Shown here one piece after another: positions 53,788-62,462 of a DNA stretch of 64,000 bases. The position numbers and the translations under genes were made by a program. Positions within the stretch are counted from its first letter, which is position 1. Each line of letters opens with the position of its first letter. The stretch comes from Hormoscilla sp. GUM202 (GTDB lineage: Bacteria; Cyanobacteriota; Cyanobacteriia; Cyanobacteriales; Desertifilaceae), in contig RFFC02000003.1 in assembly GCA_005518205.2 (NCBI GenBank), positions 88,118 through 152,117 on the forward strand. Reading direction: 5' to 3'. A model generated the notes under the pieces. The model made no database searches and was not told the DNA's origin. It saw only the letters and a list, made by a program, of their open reading frames with translations.

Positions 53788-54966
53788 AGTAGTTGGACAA
53801 AATTAATTGCACAAAATCGAGAAAACTTGTTATACTAGATATAGCTACTCGTACATGTAGCAGATTTTTGTCAAACTAACGGGGAGTCGGTTTTCATGCT
53901 CATCCCCGGCCAGATATATTTGACATAATATGACGATAAATTAGGAGAAATTAAGAAGGATTTTAATGCGCGAAATAAATGAGCTTTCTGCAAAATTGCT
54001 CTTACGAATTTATCATCAAAGTCGCCATCATCAAGTTCGTCAAAGAGCACATTGTTTACTTTTGCGAGATCGAGAACATAAAAAAGTTAAAGAACTTATG
54101 GAAATCTTTGATGTTAGTTATAGAACTATCTACAATTGGATTAAAAATTGGGATTCCGAGGGAATGGTCGGACTATATAATAAGTCTGGAAGAGGTCGTA
54201 AGCAAACCTTTAGTCTCGAACAAAAAGAAAAAATTAAAGCCTGGACTGAAGAAGAACCGAGGCAATTAAAAAAAGTGGTGGCTAAAATCAAAGAAGAATG
54301 GGGAATTGAAACAAGTGTTAAAACTGTTCAGAGAATATTGAAAACAATGAATATGAGTTGGCATCGGATGCGTAAAGGGGTAGCTGTCAGCCCCCCAGCT
54401 CAAGAGTATGAGGAAAAAAAAGCACAACTTGAACAACTGAAACTGTTAGACAATTTGGGGGAAATTAATTTGTATTATTTAGATGAAAGTGGGTTTTATT
54501 TAATCCCTTGTGTCCCTTATGGATGGCAAAATATTGGGGAATATATAGAAGTACCTAGTCGGAGTAGCCGCAGATTAAATGTATTAGGAATAATGAATCG
54601 CCACAATCATTTAGAAGCGTATGTATCTACTCAAAATATTAATTCAGATGTAGTCATAGCTTGTATCGATGCATTTTTTCCCACGAGAATGGAAAAGCAA
54701 ACAGTAATTGTAGTAGACCAAGCATCTGTCCATACTAGTGATGCTATTCAAGATAAGATTGAAGAATGGAAAGAACGCAATATTACTATATTCCATCTCC
54801 CCACTTATTCACCTCATTTGAATTTGATTGAAATCTTGTGGCGGTTTATTAAATACGAATGGATTGAAATCGATGCTTATTCTTGCTGGAAAAACTTAGT
54901 TGATTCCGTTGAAACAATCATAAAAAATTTTGGAGAAAAATATGTAATTAATTTTGTCTGACTACT
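53788..54966 (+). mobile_element. IS630-family element (1,179 bp) inside the ORF-less intron
   Basis: Inverted ends AGTAGTTGGACAAAATTAAT and, from the right, AGTAGTCAGACAAAATTAAT, with TA duplicated at 53786-53787 and 54967-54968. Distinct from the IS630 copy at 50808 and from its transposase. Confidence 0.9.
53966..54961 (+). CDS. IS630-family DDE transposase (second type)
   Basis: 331 aa. HTH part LMEIFDVSYRTIYNWIKNWD and IETSVKTVQRILKTMNMSWH; catalytic residues in INLYYLDESGFYLIPCVPYG (D), VIVVDQASVHTSDAIQDKIE (D) and LPTYSPHLNLIEILWRFIKY (E). The frame is complete and its stop lies within the right inverted repeat. Codon usage is AT-rich compared with neighbours. Confidence 0.95.
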   Translation: MREINELSAKLLLRIYHQSRHHQVRQRAHCLLLRDREHKKVKELMEIFDVSYRTIYNWIKNWDSEGMVGLYNKSGRGRKQTFSLEQKEKIKAWTEEEPRQLKKVVAKIKEEWGIETSVKTVQRILKTMNMSWHRMRKGVAVSPPAQEYEEKKAQLEQLKLLDNLGEINLYYLDESGFYLIPCVPYGWQNIGEYIEVPSRSSRRLNVLGIMNRHNHLEAYVSTQNINSDVVIACIDAFFPTRMEKQTVIVVDQASVHTSDAIQDKIEEWKERNITIFHLPTYSPHLNLIEILWRFIKYEWIEIDAYSCWKNLVDSVETIIKNFGEKYVINFV

Positions 54967-55218
54967 TACTATACCCCGGGAGTCTTACGAGTACGATTTC
55001 AGGTATATGAGAAACCTAACACTGACTACCATTCCCCTTTTGGGGCCAGCGTTTCAGCCTTATGGCGCTGGTTGGACGTAACGAGACTTAAATAGGTTCG
55101 TTTATTCTAGCCATGAGCATCTTCCCTAGCGGCGTTGCCGGCGATGGCTGCCAGCTTGCCTACATTTAAGTCCTTGCTTCACACGCTCCGGGCCCCCTCC
55201 GCTACGAGGTGATGTCAC

Positions 55219-55445
55219 TCTCGTGTCCGAGAGCGCCCACCCTGTCGTGTCGGGACCGCGCACGACATGGGTGGGTCGTTTCCGAGAGCGCCCACCCTGT
55301 CGTGAGCCTGCTGGCAGCGACATGGGTGGGTCGTTTCCGAGAGCGCCCACCCTGTCGTGTCGGGACCGCGCACGACATGGGTGGGTCGTTTCCGAGAGCG
55401 CCCACCCTGTCGTGAGCCTGCTCGGCAACGACATGGGTGGGCGCT
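55219..55445. repeat. Tandem array of four palindromic units
   Basis: Four copies of GAGAGCGCCCACCCTGTCGTG - loop - CGACATGGGTGGGTCGTTTCC, with loops alternating between TCGGGACCGCGCA and AGCCTGCTGGCAG-like sequence. It is the same palindrome as in the ISKra4 transposase at 52502. It lies in domain I of the ORF-less intron. Confidence 0.9.
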
Positions 55446-55525
55446 CCGGAAACGAAAGTCTCCGGAAACGAAAGTCTCCGGAAACGAAAGTCTCCGGAAA
55501 CGAAAGTCTCCGGAAACGAAAGGCT
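55446..55525. repeat. Five tandem 16-bp units (CCGGAAACGAAAGTCT)
   Basis: Five direct copies, the last ending GGCT instead of GTCT. They follow immediately the last palindrome of the array and share its GGAAACGA end. Confidence 0.92.
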
Positions 55526-55860
55526 CTGGACACGACAGCAGCATTAAGGACCGGAGTCTCTCCCGTACCTGGAGGGGGGGATTTGGACCCCCATGAATAC
55601 CACAGTTGTTGGCTTATGAAACCAACCCGGCTTTCACTGAGTTACAGTTTATACCTGAAAAAAACGCACCCCATAATTCATCCTTCTTATTGACCTTGAT
55701 TTTAATCATTACCCTGCTTCCCTTGACACCAGGGTCGTCAGTTGTCAGTTGTCAATGCCAGAATTTTGAATTGTCAGTTGTCAGTAGATCGGATTTGATC
55801 GAGATATAATAGAGAAAAAAAGGGTGCGGGGAAAGAGACTCTCAGCAGGAGGAAAAGGAA

Positions 55861-57465
55861 ATGGAAACATCGGATGTAACCCACAAGGAAAAAGTAAGTG
55901 TGGTAGAAGCTTCACGGGACACAAGAGAATTGCGTAGGGCGGGCGTCTCGCCTGCCAGCGCAGAAAATGATGCCTATGGGGGTAAGGGAAAACTATCGCT
56001 GGCGCGTAGGCTCCTGTGGATGGTCCCATTAGTAGCAGTGGTGTTAGGAGTAGGGGCGATCGCCTCCCACCGCCTGAAAAATCAGCCAGCACAGATAGAG
56101 GCAAGTGCGGCGGCCACGGTGGCGAAACTACCAGTGCGGGCAGCGCGGGTGCAAATAGCCCCGATCCAAGCTTGGGTATTCAGCGACGGTTTTGTGGAGG
56201 CGGTGCTCCGCAAGCATCTCACTTTTGAGGCAGAAGGGACGATCGTCTATGTGAAGAAGGTAAATGGCCGCGAGCTGCGAACGGGGGATTTTGTGAGAAA
56301 AGGGGACCTGCTAGCCCAGGTAGACCCTCGCAAACTGGCTTCGGATGTGACGGTGGCCCAGGCCCAGCGGCAGGATGCCCAGCAGCGGTTGAGTACGGCC
56401 CTGGCTTCTTTAAGGCAGTCGGAGTCGGCGGTGAGTCAGGCCCTTGCTGAAAAAGCAAGAGCGGAAGCTTCTTTAGCGTCTGCCCAAGCGGACTTGAAAA
56501 GAGCTGAAGCTAATCGCGATTTCGCCCAGACCGATGTTAACCGCTACCAGAAACTTTGGGAAGACGGCGTCGTATCGAAGAGCGAGCGGGACACTAGAGA
56601 AACCCAGTTTGCGGAAGCTCAAGCGGCGGTTGAAGCTGCACGAGCGCAGGTGAAAGCGGCAGATGCAGGAATAAGGGCAGCGTCGAGCGCTGTCTCTTCA
56701 GCTCAGGCGGCAGTCTTATCCCAACAGGCCCAGGTAGAATCAGCGCAGTCGGGAATTAAATCGGCGATCGCCTCCCTGAACAAAACCCAAGTCATCCTGG
56801 AAGACACGGAGATAGTCGCCCCTTTTGACGGCATTATCGCCCATCTCAACATCAAAGAAGGGGACTATTGGACGCCCCAGCGGATCAATGCCATAGGTGA
56901 CTATCAGCAGATAGTAGAGTCCGTGCCGATAATTGCGATCGACCCGAGTGAGTTTGAGGTAAATGTAGAATTGCCAGTTTTCAGTGGTGCTGGGGTCAGA
57001 ACGGGTCAACGCGCTTTCATTATTGCCAATGAACGGCTGCACAACCCTGATGCTATGACTGGCTCAGATCTGATGAATTTGGCTAGTGCTGAGGGGATTG
57101 TGTTCTCTGTCAGTCCTTCGGTAACTCCAGGAGAACGGGCGATCGAGATAAAAATCCGGGTAAATAAAGGCGCCCAAAACCTGAAGAATGGGGCTCGCGT
57201 TTCTACTTGGATCGCCGTAGCAGAAAAGCCGATCGCTACAACGGCTCCTTTCAGGGCTTTTCTCTGGAGGGACCAAGTACCACATGTTTTCGTAGTTAAT
57301 CAACAAGAGGGAATAGTAGAACAGCGCCAGATTAAACCGGGCATTCGTGGGAACTCCCAACGGGAAATAATCGATGGCGTTCAACCAGGCGAACTGGTTG
57401 TGATTGAGGGAAAAAATCGTCTCGTGGATGGAACACCAGTGGAGGTGATTGAAATAGTTGAATAG
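55861..57465 (+). CDS. RND efflux periplasmic adaptor (HlyD/MFP family)
   Basis: 534 aa. One N-terminal TM (LWMVPLVAVVLGVGAIASHR), then a barrel-sandwich (lipoyl) half FEAEGTIVYVKKVNGRELRT, a long coiled-coil hairpin (about 160-320) rich in Ala/Gln (LASAQADLKRAEANRDFAQT), the second lipoyl half VAPFDGIIAHLNIKEGDYW, then a beta-barrel and membrane-proximal domain. It links the inner-membrane pump to an outer-membrane channel. The pump gene follows at 58013 after about 550 bp. Confidence 0.92.
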   Translation: METSDVTHKEKVSVVEASRDTRELRRAGVSPASAENDAYGGKGKLSLARRLLWMVPLVAVVLGVGAIASHRLKNQPAQIEASAAATVAKLPVRAARVQIAPIQAWVFSDGFVEAVLRKHLTFEAEGTIVYVKKVNGRELRTGDFVRKGDLLAQVDPRKLASDVTVAQAQRQDAQQRLSTALASLRQSESAVSQALAEKARAEASLASAQADLKRAEANRDFAQTDVNRYQKLWEDGVVSKSERDTRETQFAEAQAAVEAARAQVKAADAGIRAASSAVSSAQAAVLSQQAQVESAQSGIKSAIASLNKTQVILEDTEIVAPFDGIIAHLNIKEGDYWTPQRINAIGDYQQIVESVPIIAIDPSEFEVNVELPVFSGAGVRTGQRAFIIANERLHNPDAMTGSDLMNLASAEGIVFSVSPSVTPGERAIEIKIRVNKGAQNLKNGARVSTWIAVAEKPIATTAPFRAFLWRDQVPHVFVVNQQEGIVEQRQIKPGIRGNSQREIIDGVQPGELVVIEGKNRLVDGTPVEVIEIVE

Positions 57466-57849
57466 GCGAACTTAGCAAGATTAATCTTCATTGAGAATCT
57501 GGAGCGCATCCCGTAGATGAGAGCAGTGCCAAGTTATCCTGAAAAACGACCTAGTATAAAGGCGGAAACGCTTGCGGAGAATGGCTGACAGCTCGTATAA
57601 GCCAGCTATTGGCCTATTATGGTCGCTCACCAGATGAAACCAGCTGATGACAAGCAGTTATCCAATCGCGCAGCAGTGAAGAGTGCGACGTCGGAGCGCT
57701 ATAAATTCGCACTGTCCATATGAACAATTAGCAATGAACAATTATAGCGTTTCTCAAGCTAGTGAGGTACCGTGTTTCGATCCCCCCAACCAGGATTTAG
57801 GGGGATGGTAGCGTAGCTTGTACCTCACGTAAGAGTGAAAACCGCTATA
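57466..57849. other. Intergenic DNA between adaptor and pump genes
   Basis: No gene. It contains short AACAATTAGCAATGAACAATT repeats around 57722 and 57985 and GTGAGGTACCGTG / GTACCTCAC arms at about 57763-57830. The gap separates the two RND genes, so the pump may have its own promoter. Confidence 0.5.
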
Positions 57850-57968
57850 CAAGACTTCGGACAGTTTTTCAAGGGCAAGGGTATAATGGGTGTTTCGGAC
57901 TCCGAGATCGCCCCACGAACGCTAGAATGCGGGTTGCAGCAGTCATTATAAAATTGTCCGGACTGTTG
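57850..57968. mobile_element. 119-bp MITE-like relic of the IS4-like element
   Basis: Left end CAAGACTTCGGACAGTTTTT and right end AAAATTGTCCGGACTGTTG resemble the ends of the IS4-like element at 8915-10260 (CAATACTCCGGACAGTTTTT and TGTCCGGAGTATTG). No transposase inside. Likely a deletion derivative mobilised in trans; no clear target duplication was seen. Confidence 0.55.
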
Positions 57969-58012
57969 CAATAGGCGAAGGACAATAAGCAATGAACAAT
58001 TAGCAATGAACA

Positions 58013-61000
58013 ATGAACGAAGAACATGATGTTCCAGATGTAAGCAAAGCATCCCCGATCGCCAAGTTCTTTTTACTGAATACGGTTTTTGCCATTCTCA
58101 TGTGCGTCCTACTGGTAATTGGAGGGCTGATCGGGGCGGCGACAATGGTGAAAGAAGGTGACCCTGATATAGATCAAGCCTTCGCTAGGGTGACGACTAT
58201 TTGGCCAGGTGCAGATCCAGAAACGATCGAAAACCAGGTCACGGACAAGCTAGAGAAAGAACTCAAATCCCTCAAGGGACTCAAAAAACTCAGCAGCGCT
58301 TCCTTCGATGGCAGTTCGCTCATTATTATCGAATTCCGCGCCGAAGCACCTGTGGCAGAGTCGATCGCCCTGGTGAGAGCAGAAGTAGATGAAGGCGCAG
58401 CAGAGTTAGATTTGCCCTCGGACGCCTCTCAGCCCAAAGTCGAGCAAATCTCCGCCCAAGATACCCCCGTACTCAGCCTGGGCCTGTTTGGCAATATCGA
58501 CCAGGCAGTCCTGAGTCGCGCTGCGGAAGACATCGAAGAACTGTTAGAAAAAGTCCCCAACGTCAGAAAGGTTGACCTGATTGGCGATCGCAAAGAGGTG
58601 ATCCACGTGCAGCTGCTGCCCGATCGCCTCCTGACTCTCAATATTTCTCCTACTCAGGTGAGAGATGCGATCACTGGTGGCAACCAAGACATGCCCTGGG
58701 ATGAGATAGAGAGCGACGAAATAGGTACCCAGGTGCGTTATTACGGTCGGTTTAGAACCGAAGCAGACCTGCGCAGTTTACCAGTCACCCGCCTGGGGGG
58801 GACGGAAGGAAGGGTGGTGTATCTGTCAGAAGTAGCAGAAGTGCGTCGCGATCTGGAACGAGAACAGACTCGCGCTTTTATTAGTGGTAAAGGAGAAGAG
58901 TTTGAACCGGTAATTAACGTAGATGTAGTCAAGGTACCGAGTTCGGACACAATTAAAGTGATTAATGATTGCCTAGGGGCGATCGAGCAGGCCAGACAAA
59001 ATCCCTCAATCTGGCCCTACGGGATGGAATACAAGATCGTCAGCACGGATGCAGATATTATCAACCAGCAACTGCAGAATCTATTCAACAATGCTTGGCA
59101 AGGAATCCTGGCAGTTTTTATCGTATTATTGTTAGCCCTCAGCTGGCGCGAAGCCCTCATCGCTGGGTTGTCTATTCCCCTCACCTTTATGGGGGCGATC
59201 GCAGTCCTGTGGATATTCGGCAACACTCTGAATACGATGGTGCAAGTGGGTCTGATCCTCGCCCTGGGACTCCTTGTCGATGTATTCATCCTGATGATGG
59301 AAGGGATGCACGATGGGATTTTCGTTGAAGGTCTGTCTTTCGAGCAATCGGCCTTAAAAACTGTTAAAACCTACGCAGTGCCAGCATTGTCCGGTCAGCT
59401 AACCACGATCCTGGCAATGGCACCATTGATGGCAATTAGCGGCAGCCTGGGCAAATTTATCCGCTTGATTCCCATTAGTGCGATTACTTGCTTGCTGATC
59501 AGCTACGCGATCGCCATCTTAGTAGATATCCCTCTCTCCCGCTACCTCCTTGCTAATGTCAAAGACGGCGGGAAAAAGACTTTCATTGACAAACTTACAG
59601 AAGTCGCTTCCGAGAAGTTTCTGCATTGGAGTTTGCGATCGACTGTCCGCAACAAAACTACTGCCCGCCTTTGGACTATGGGGGCGATCGCCCTATTTGT
59701 CTGCGCCACTATTCTGGTGGGAAACGTACCAGGGACTCTGTTTCCCGACTCCGACGAACTCAAATTGAGCATCAACATCGAAATGCCCCCCACTACTACC
59801 CTCGACAGTTCCCAGATCCTAGCAGATGAAGTGGGAGAAATTCTGCGCAGCAAGGATTACTTGGAGACGGTAGTCAAATTCGTCGGTCAGCGGAGTAACC
59901 TAGTAGGAGAAAGCGGCATCAAACCCAGCACCGGCAATTACCTAGTGGGCTTTTCGGTGATGTTTGTACCTAAAGAAGACCGCGAAAAATTATCATTTGA
60001 ATATATCGACCCGCTGCGGTCCGAGTTAACCCAGGCATTACGCAACTATCCAGGGACATCTCTCGTGGTAAATTCCCAGGGTACAGGAGAAGAGGGAGAC
60101 CCGATCGCCATTGAGCTCACGGGCAGCGACATGGACGAGTTGCGCCGCATTTCTGGGAACGTGCAGCTAGCTTTGCGACAGATTCCGGGAACAGCAGATG
60201 TCCGCGACGACTTAGGTCCGGAACGACCGGACGTGAAACTCATTCCCCGCCGGGAAGCGATGAATTTCTATGGCATTACTCCAGAAGATTTCGCCTTCCA
60301 GGGGCGCTACCTGATGACTGATAACGATATCGGCGATTTCCCGATCGGGGGCGGTGAAGAAGACCTAGACATTTACCTCAGTACGAGATGGCAGTCCCGT
60401 GGTGGAGCAGTTGGCGGACCCACCCGCATAGACGAACTGGTAGCGACTCCTTTCTTCTCCCCAGACGGGGCAATTACCGCCACCCAAGTAATCGATATCG
60501 AGTCCGATCAGGCACCTTTGTCAATTACCCACCAAGATGCTCAGCGCACGGTCACCGTTTTGGCGAAGACCAAAGATCGCACAGTCGGGGAGATATTAGC
60601 AGATTTGGAACCGCAGCTACAGGAAATGCAGCGCCGCTGGCCGGGAGGCTATGACTACAAATTTGGCGGAGAAGCGGAAAGCCAAAGCGAGACTTTTGGA
60701 TCGGCGGGACGGATGGCATATGTTGCGCTGTTCCTAGTCTTTGCCGTCCTAGTGATTCAGTTTGGCTCTTTCACCCAGCCCTTTATTATTATGCTGGCTA
60801 TTCCCTTCGCTTTAATCGGCACTTTTTGCGGCTTCTTTCTGTTATGGATCCCGATATCTTTCCCGGCCGTAATTGGGATTATCGCTCTGACAGGAATAGT
60901 CGTCAATGACTCGATCGTCATAGTAGAAACGATGAATTCTCATCGCCGACGGGGCATGAACCTGCGTTCTGCTGCTGCACATGGGGCAAGCGATCGCCTG

Positions 61001-61177
61001 CGTCCTGTCCTGACTACCAGTATTACCACGATCGCGGGTGTGCTTCCCTTGGCCCTGAGCGATCCGGTCTGGTTTCCCCTCTGCATGGCGATCACCTTTG
61101 GCTTGATGGCCTCAACTGCGATCTCTCTTTTAGTCGTGCCCTGTTTGTATCTCCAATTGACTCCCAGTAATGGCTAA
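58013..61177 (+). CDS. RND-family efflux pump inner-membrane protein (AcrB/HAE-like)
   Basis: 1,054-aa proton-driven exporter. TM1 FLLNTVFAILMCVLLVIGGL; porter repeat starts IDQAFARVTTIWPGADPETI; TM2-6 include ALSWREALIAGLSIPLTFMG and the proton-relay region LGLLVDVFILMMEGMHDG (a TM4 Asp with non-standard neighbours); second half TM7 around FVCATILVGNVPGTLFPDSD; the end IGIIALTGIVVNDSIVIVET ... TTSITTIAGVLPLALSDPVW. Its partner adaptor is at 55861. Substrate unknown; the TM4 motif suggests a non-classical subgroup. Confidence 0.92.
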   Translation: MNEEHDVPDVSKASPIAKFFLLNTVFAILMCVLLVIGGLIGAATMVKEGDPDIDQAFARVTTIWPGADPETIENQVTDKLEKELKSLKGLKKLSSASFDGSSLIIIEFRAEAPVAESIALVRAEVDEGAAELDLPSDASQPKVEQISAQDTPVLSLGLFGNIDQAVLSRAAEDIEELLEKVPNVRKVDLIGDRKEVIHVQLLPDRLLTLNISPTQVRDAITGGNQDMPWDEIESDEIGTQVRYYGRFRTEADLRSLPVTRLGGTEGRVVYLSEVAEVRRDLEREQTRAFISGKGEEFEPVINVDVVKVPSSDTIKVINDCLGAIEQARQNPSIWPYGMEYKIVSTDADIINQQLQNLFNNAWQGILAVFIVLLLALSWREALIAGLSIPLTFMGAIAVLWIFGNTLNTMVQVGLILALGLLVDVFILMMEGMHDGIFVEGLSFEQSALKTVKTYAVPALSGQLTTILAMAPLMAISGSLGKFIRLIPISAITCLLISYAIAILVDIPLSRYLLANVKDGGKKTFIDKLTEVASEKFLHWSLRSTVRNKTTARLWTMGAIALFVCATILVGNVPGTLFPDSDELKLSINIEMPPTTTLDSSQILADEVGEILRSKDYLETVVKFVGQRSNLVGESGIKPSTGNYLVGFSVMFVPKEDREKLSFEYIDPLRSELTQALRNYPGTSLVVNSQGTGEEGDPIAIELTGSDMDELRRISGNVQLALRQIPGTADVRDDLGPERPDVKLIPRREAMNFYGITPEDFAFQGRYLMTDNDIGDFPIGGGEEDLDIYLSTRWQSRGGAVGGPTRIDELVATPFFSPDGAITATQVIDIESDQAPLSITHQDAQRTVTVLAKTKDRTVGEILADLEPQLQEMQRRWPGGYDYKFGGEAESQSETFGSAGRMAYVALFLVFAVLVIQFGSFTQPFIIMLAIPFALIGTFCGFFLLWIPISFPAVIGIIALTGIVVNDSIVIVETMNSHRRRGMNLRSAAAHGASDRLRPVLTTSITTIAGVLPLALSDPVWFPLCMAITFGLMASTAISLLVVPCLYLQLTPSNG

Positions 61178-61214
61178 TTGTCGATCGCTAATCGTTAATT
61201 GCTAATTATTATTC

Positions 61215-62390
61215 TTAATATTGATTAGCAATTAGCGATACCAATCGCTCGATTTCCGACTCTAAGGTAAAATAATGAACGCAAGCACGCACGCAGTCTG
61301 GATCGCGAATTGTCCGTACCATAATATTCTGCGTCTCCAAAAATTTCACTAGCTGGCAATGCTTTTTATTAGCTAGCTGAAAGGAAACTAAACCCGATAG
61401 AGGAGGAGATTCCCGCAAGCAGATAACCCCTTCTACTTGGGTCAATTTTTGCCAGAGATATGCACTTAATTCACATATGCGTTGATAGCGTTCTTGGGCC
61501 GTTCCCCAGGCAGAATGGAGGCCGATAGCCTCGCGCAACCCGGCATACAAGGGATAAGCAGATGTGGCAATTTCATACCGGCCTCCATCGGGTTTCCATC
61601 CTACGGGATGGCCAGCATTATCCGTGACTATGCCCCGCCAACCAATAAAGGTGGGATGCAAATCTTCTCTCGCCTCCTGACTGACATATAAACCACCCAC
61701 GCCTTCTGGTCCGCACCACCATTTATGACCCGTAAAGGCATAGAAGTCAACCCCCTCATCAATTAAATTTAAGGGCAAAATCCCCACAGACTGGGCCGCA
61801 TCTACTAAAATCTTGACATTACTATTAACTGATTTGCAAGCTTTAACAATCTCAGCTAGAGGTAATACTTGACCCGTATTCCAGAGGATATGACTGAGTA
61901 TTACCAGTCGGGTAGTAGGTTGCACCGCACTAGCAATTACTTCTATCGGGTTGCCCTGATTTAAGGTTGCCATCACCCCACAGGTAGAAACTTCCACATC
62001 AAACCGCCTGCTAATTTCCTTAGCAGTGGCGACGATACCTGGATGTTCGCAGTCAGTTAGTAACATGCGATCGCCCCCCCGCCAGTCCATTCCCCACATG
62101 GCAATATTACAACCGACGGTCACATCTTCCGTCAGGGTAATCGTTGCTGTTGGTACCTTCAATTCACTGGCGATCGCCTCTTTGGTTCTCAATGCCGAAG
62201 ACTCCTGCAAGTCATTCACCTGGCCTGAAAATGGTCCCAGATATTGGATCAGGTGATAGAACTCGGCGATCGCCTCTATTGCCCTTTGCGGCATTGGTCC
62301 TTGTCCGCCATAATTAAAATATGCCTTATTTACCAGCCCCGGAAACTCTTCTCGATGGCTTATCGTTTTTCCCGTCCCACCACTTGTCAT
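61215..62390 (-). CDS. Class V aminotransferase-fold PLP enzyme (cysteine desulfurase / cystine lyase-like)
   Basis: 391 aa. PLP-binding features: YFNYGGQGPMPQRAIEAIAE start, ITLTEDVTVGCNIAMWGMDW, LLTDCEHPGIVATAKEISRR, ILVDAAQSVGILPLNLI (Asp of DAAQ) and the Schiff-base Lys in FYAFTGHKWWCGPEGVGGLY. Similar proteins in cyanobacteria act as L-cysteine/cystine C-S lyases (C-DES) or selenocysteine lyase-like enzymes. No SufE or NifU gene is near, so the lyase type is favoured but not certain. Confidence 0.82.
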   Translation of the reverse strand: MTSGGTGKTISHREEFPGLVNKAYFNYGGQGPMPQRAIEAIAEFYHLIQYLGPFSGQVNDLQESSALRTKEAIASELKVPTATITLTEDVTVGCNIAMWGMDWRGGDRMLLTDCEHPGIVATAKEISRRFDVEVSTCGVMATLNQGNPIEVIASAVQPTTRLVILSHILWNTGQVLPLAEIVKACKSVNSNVKILVDAAQSVGILPLNLIDEGVDFYAFTGHKWWCGPEGVGGLYVSQEAREDLHPTFIGWRGIVTDNAGHPVGWKPDGGRYEIATSAYPLYAGLREAIGLHSAWGTAQERYQRICELSAYLWQKLTQVEGVICLRESPPLSGLVSFQLANKKHCQLVKFLETQNIMVRTIRDPDCVRACVHYFTLESEIERLVSLIANQY

Positions 62391-62408
62391 AATTTTAACG
62401 CTCCTTCT

Positions 62409-62462
62409 ATGCTACCCGCATATAGCACTCTTTCAACATTTTTGCTATTGATTGCTTTGACT
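62409..62462 (+). other. Possible 5' exon of a membrane-protein gene cut by intron copy C
   Basis: ATG at 62409 gives 18 codons, MLPAYSTLSTFLLLIALT, ending exactly at the intron's GTGCG. A hydrophobic N-terminus starting just before a sense-strand intron parallels ndhO. The 3' exon would be outside the window, so this is a suggestion only. Confidence 0.3.

Larger units (their letters stand above)
53252..55669 (-). mobile_element. ORF-less group II intron, interrupted by an IS630 element
   Basis: On the minus strand it starts GTGCGTTTTTTTCAGG at 55669; its 5' region contains GTTTCATAAGCC and CCTCCAGGTACGGGAG, matching copy A's GTTTCATTAGCC and CCTCCAGGTGCAGGAG. The 3' end has a domain V-like hairpin, AGCCGGAUGCGGUGAAAGUC then GCAAGUCCGGUUCC (about 53288-53325), and domain VI ending ACCCCAT at 53252. 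No reverse transcriptase is present. Domain I holds the tandem palindrome array (55219-55525) and the IS630 at 53788-54966. Exact ends are inferred from motifs. Confidence 0.75.

Noticed and set aside
55219..55525. CRISPR-like short direct repeats
   Set aside because: The 16-bp units are contiguous without spacers, and the upstream units are palindromes of one element.
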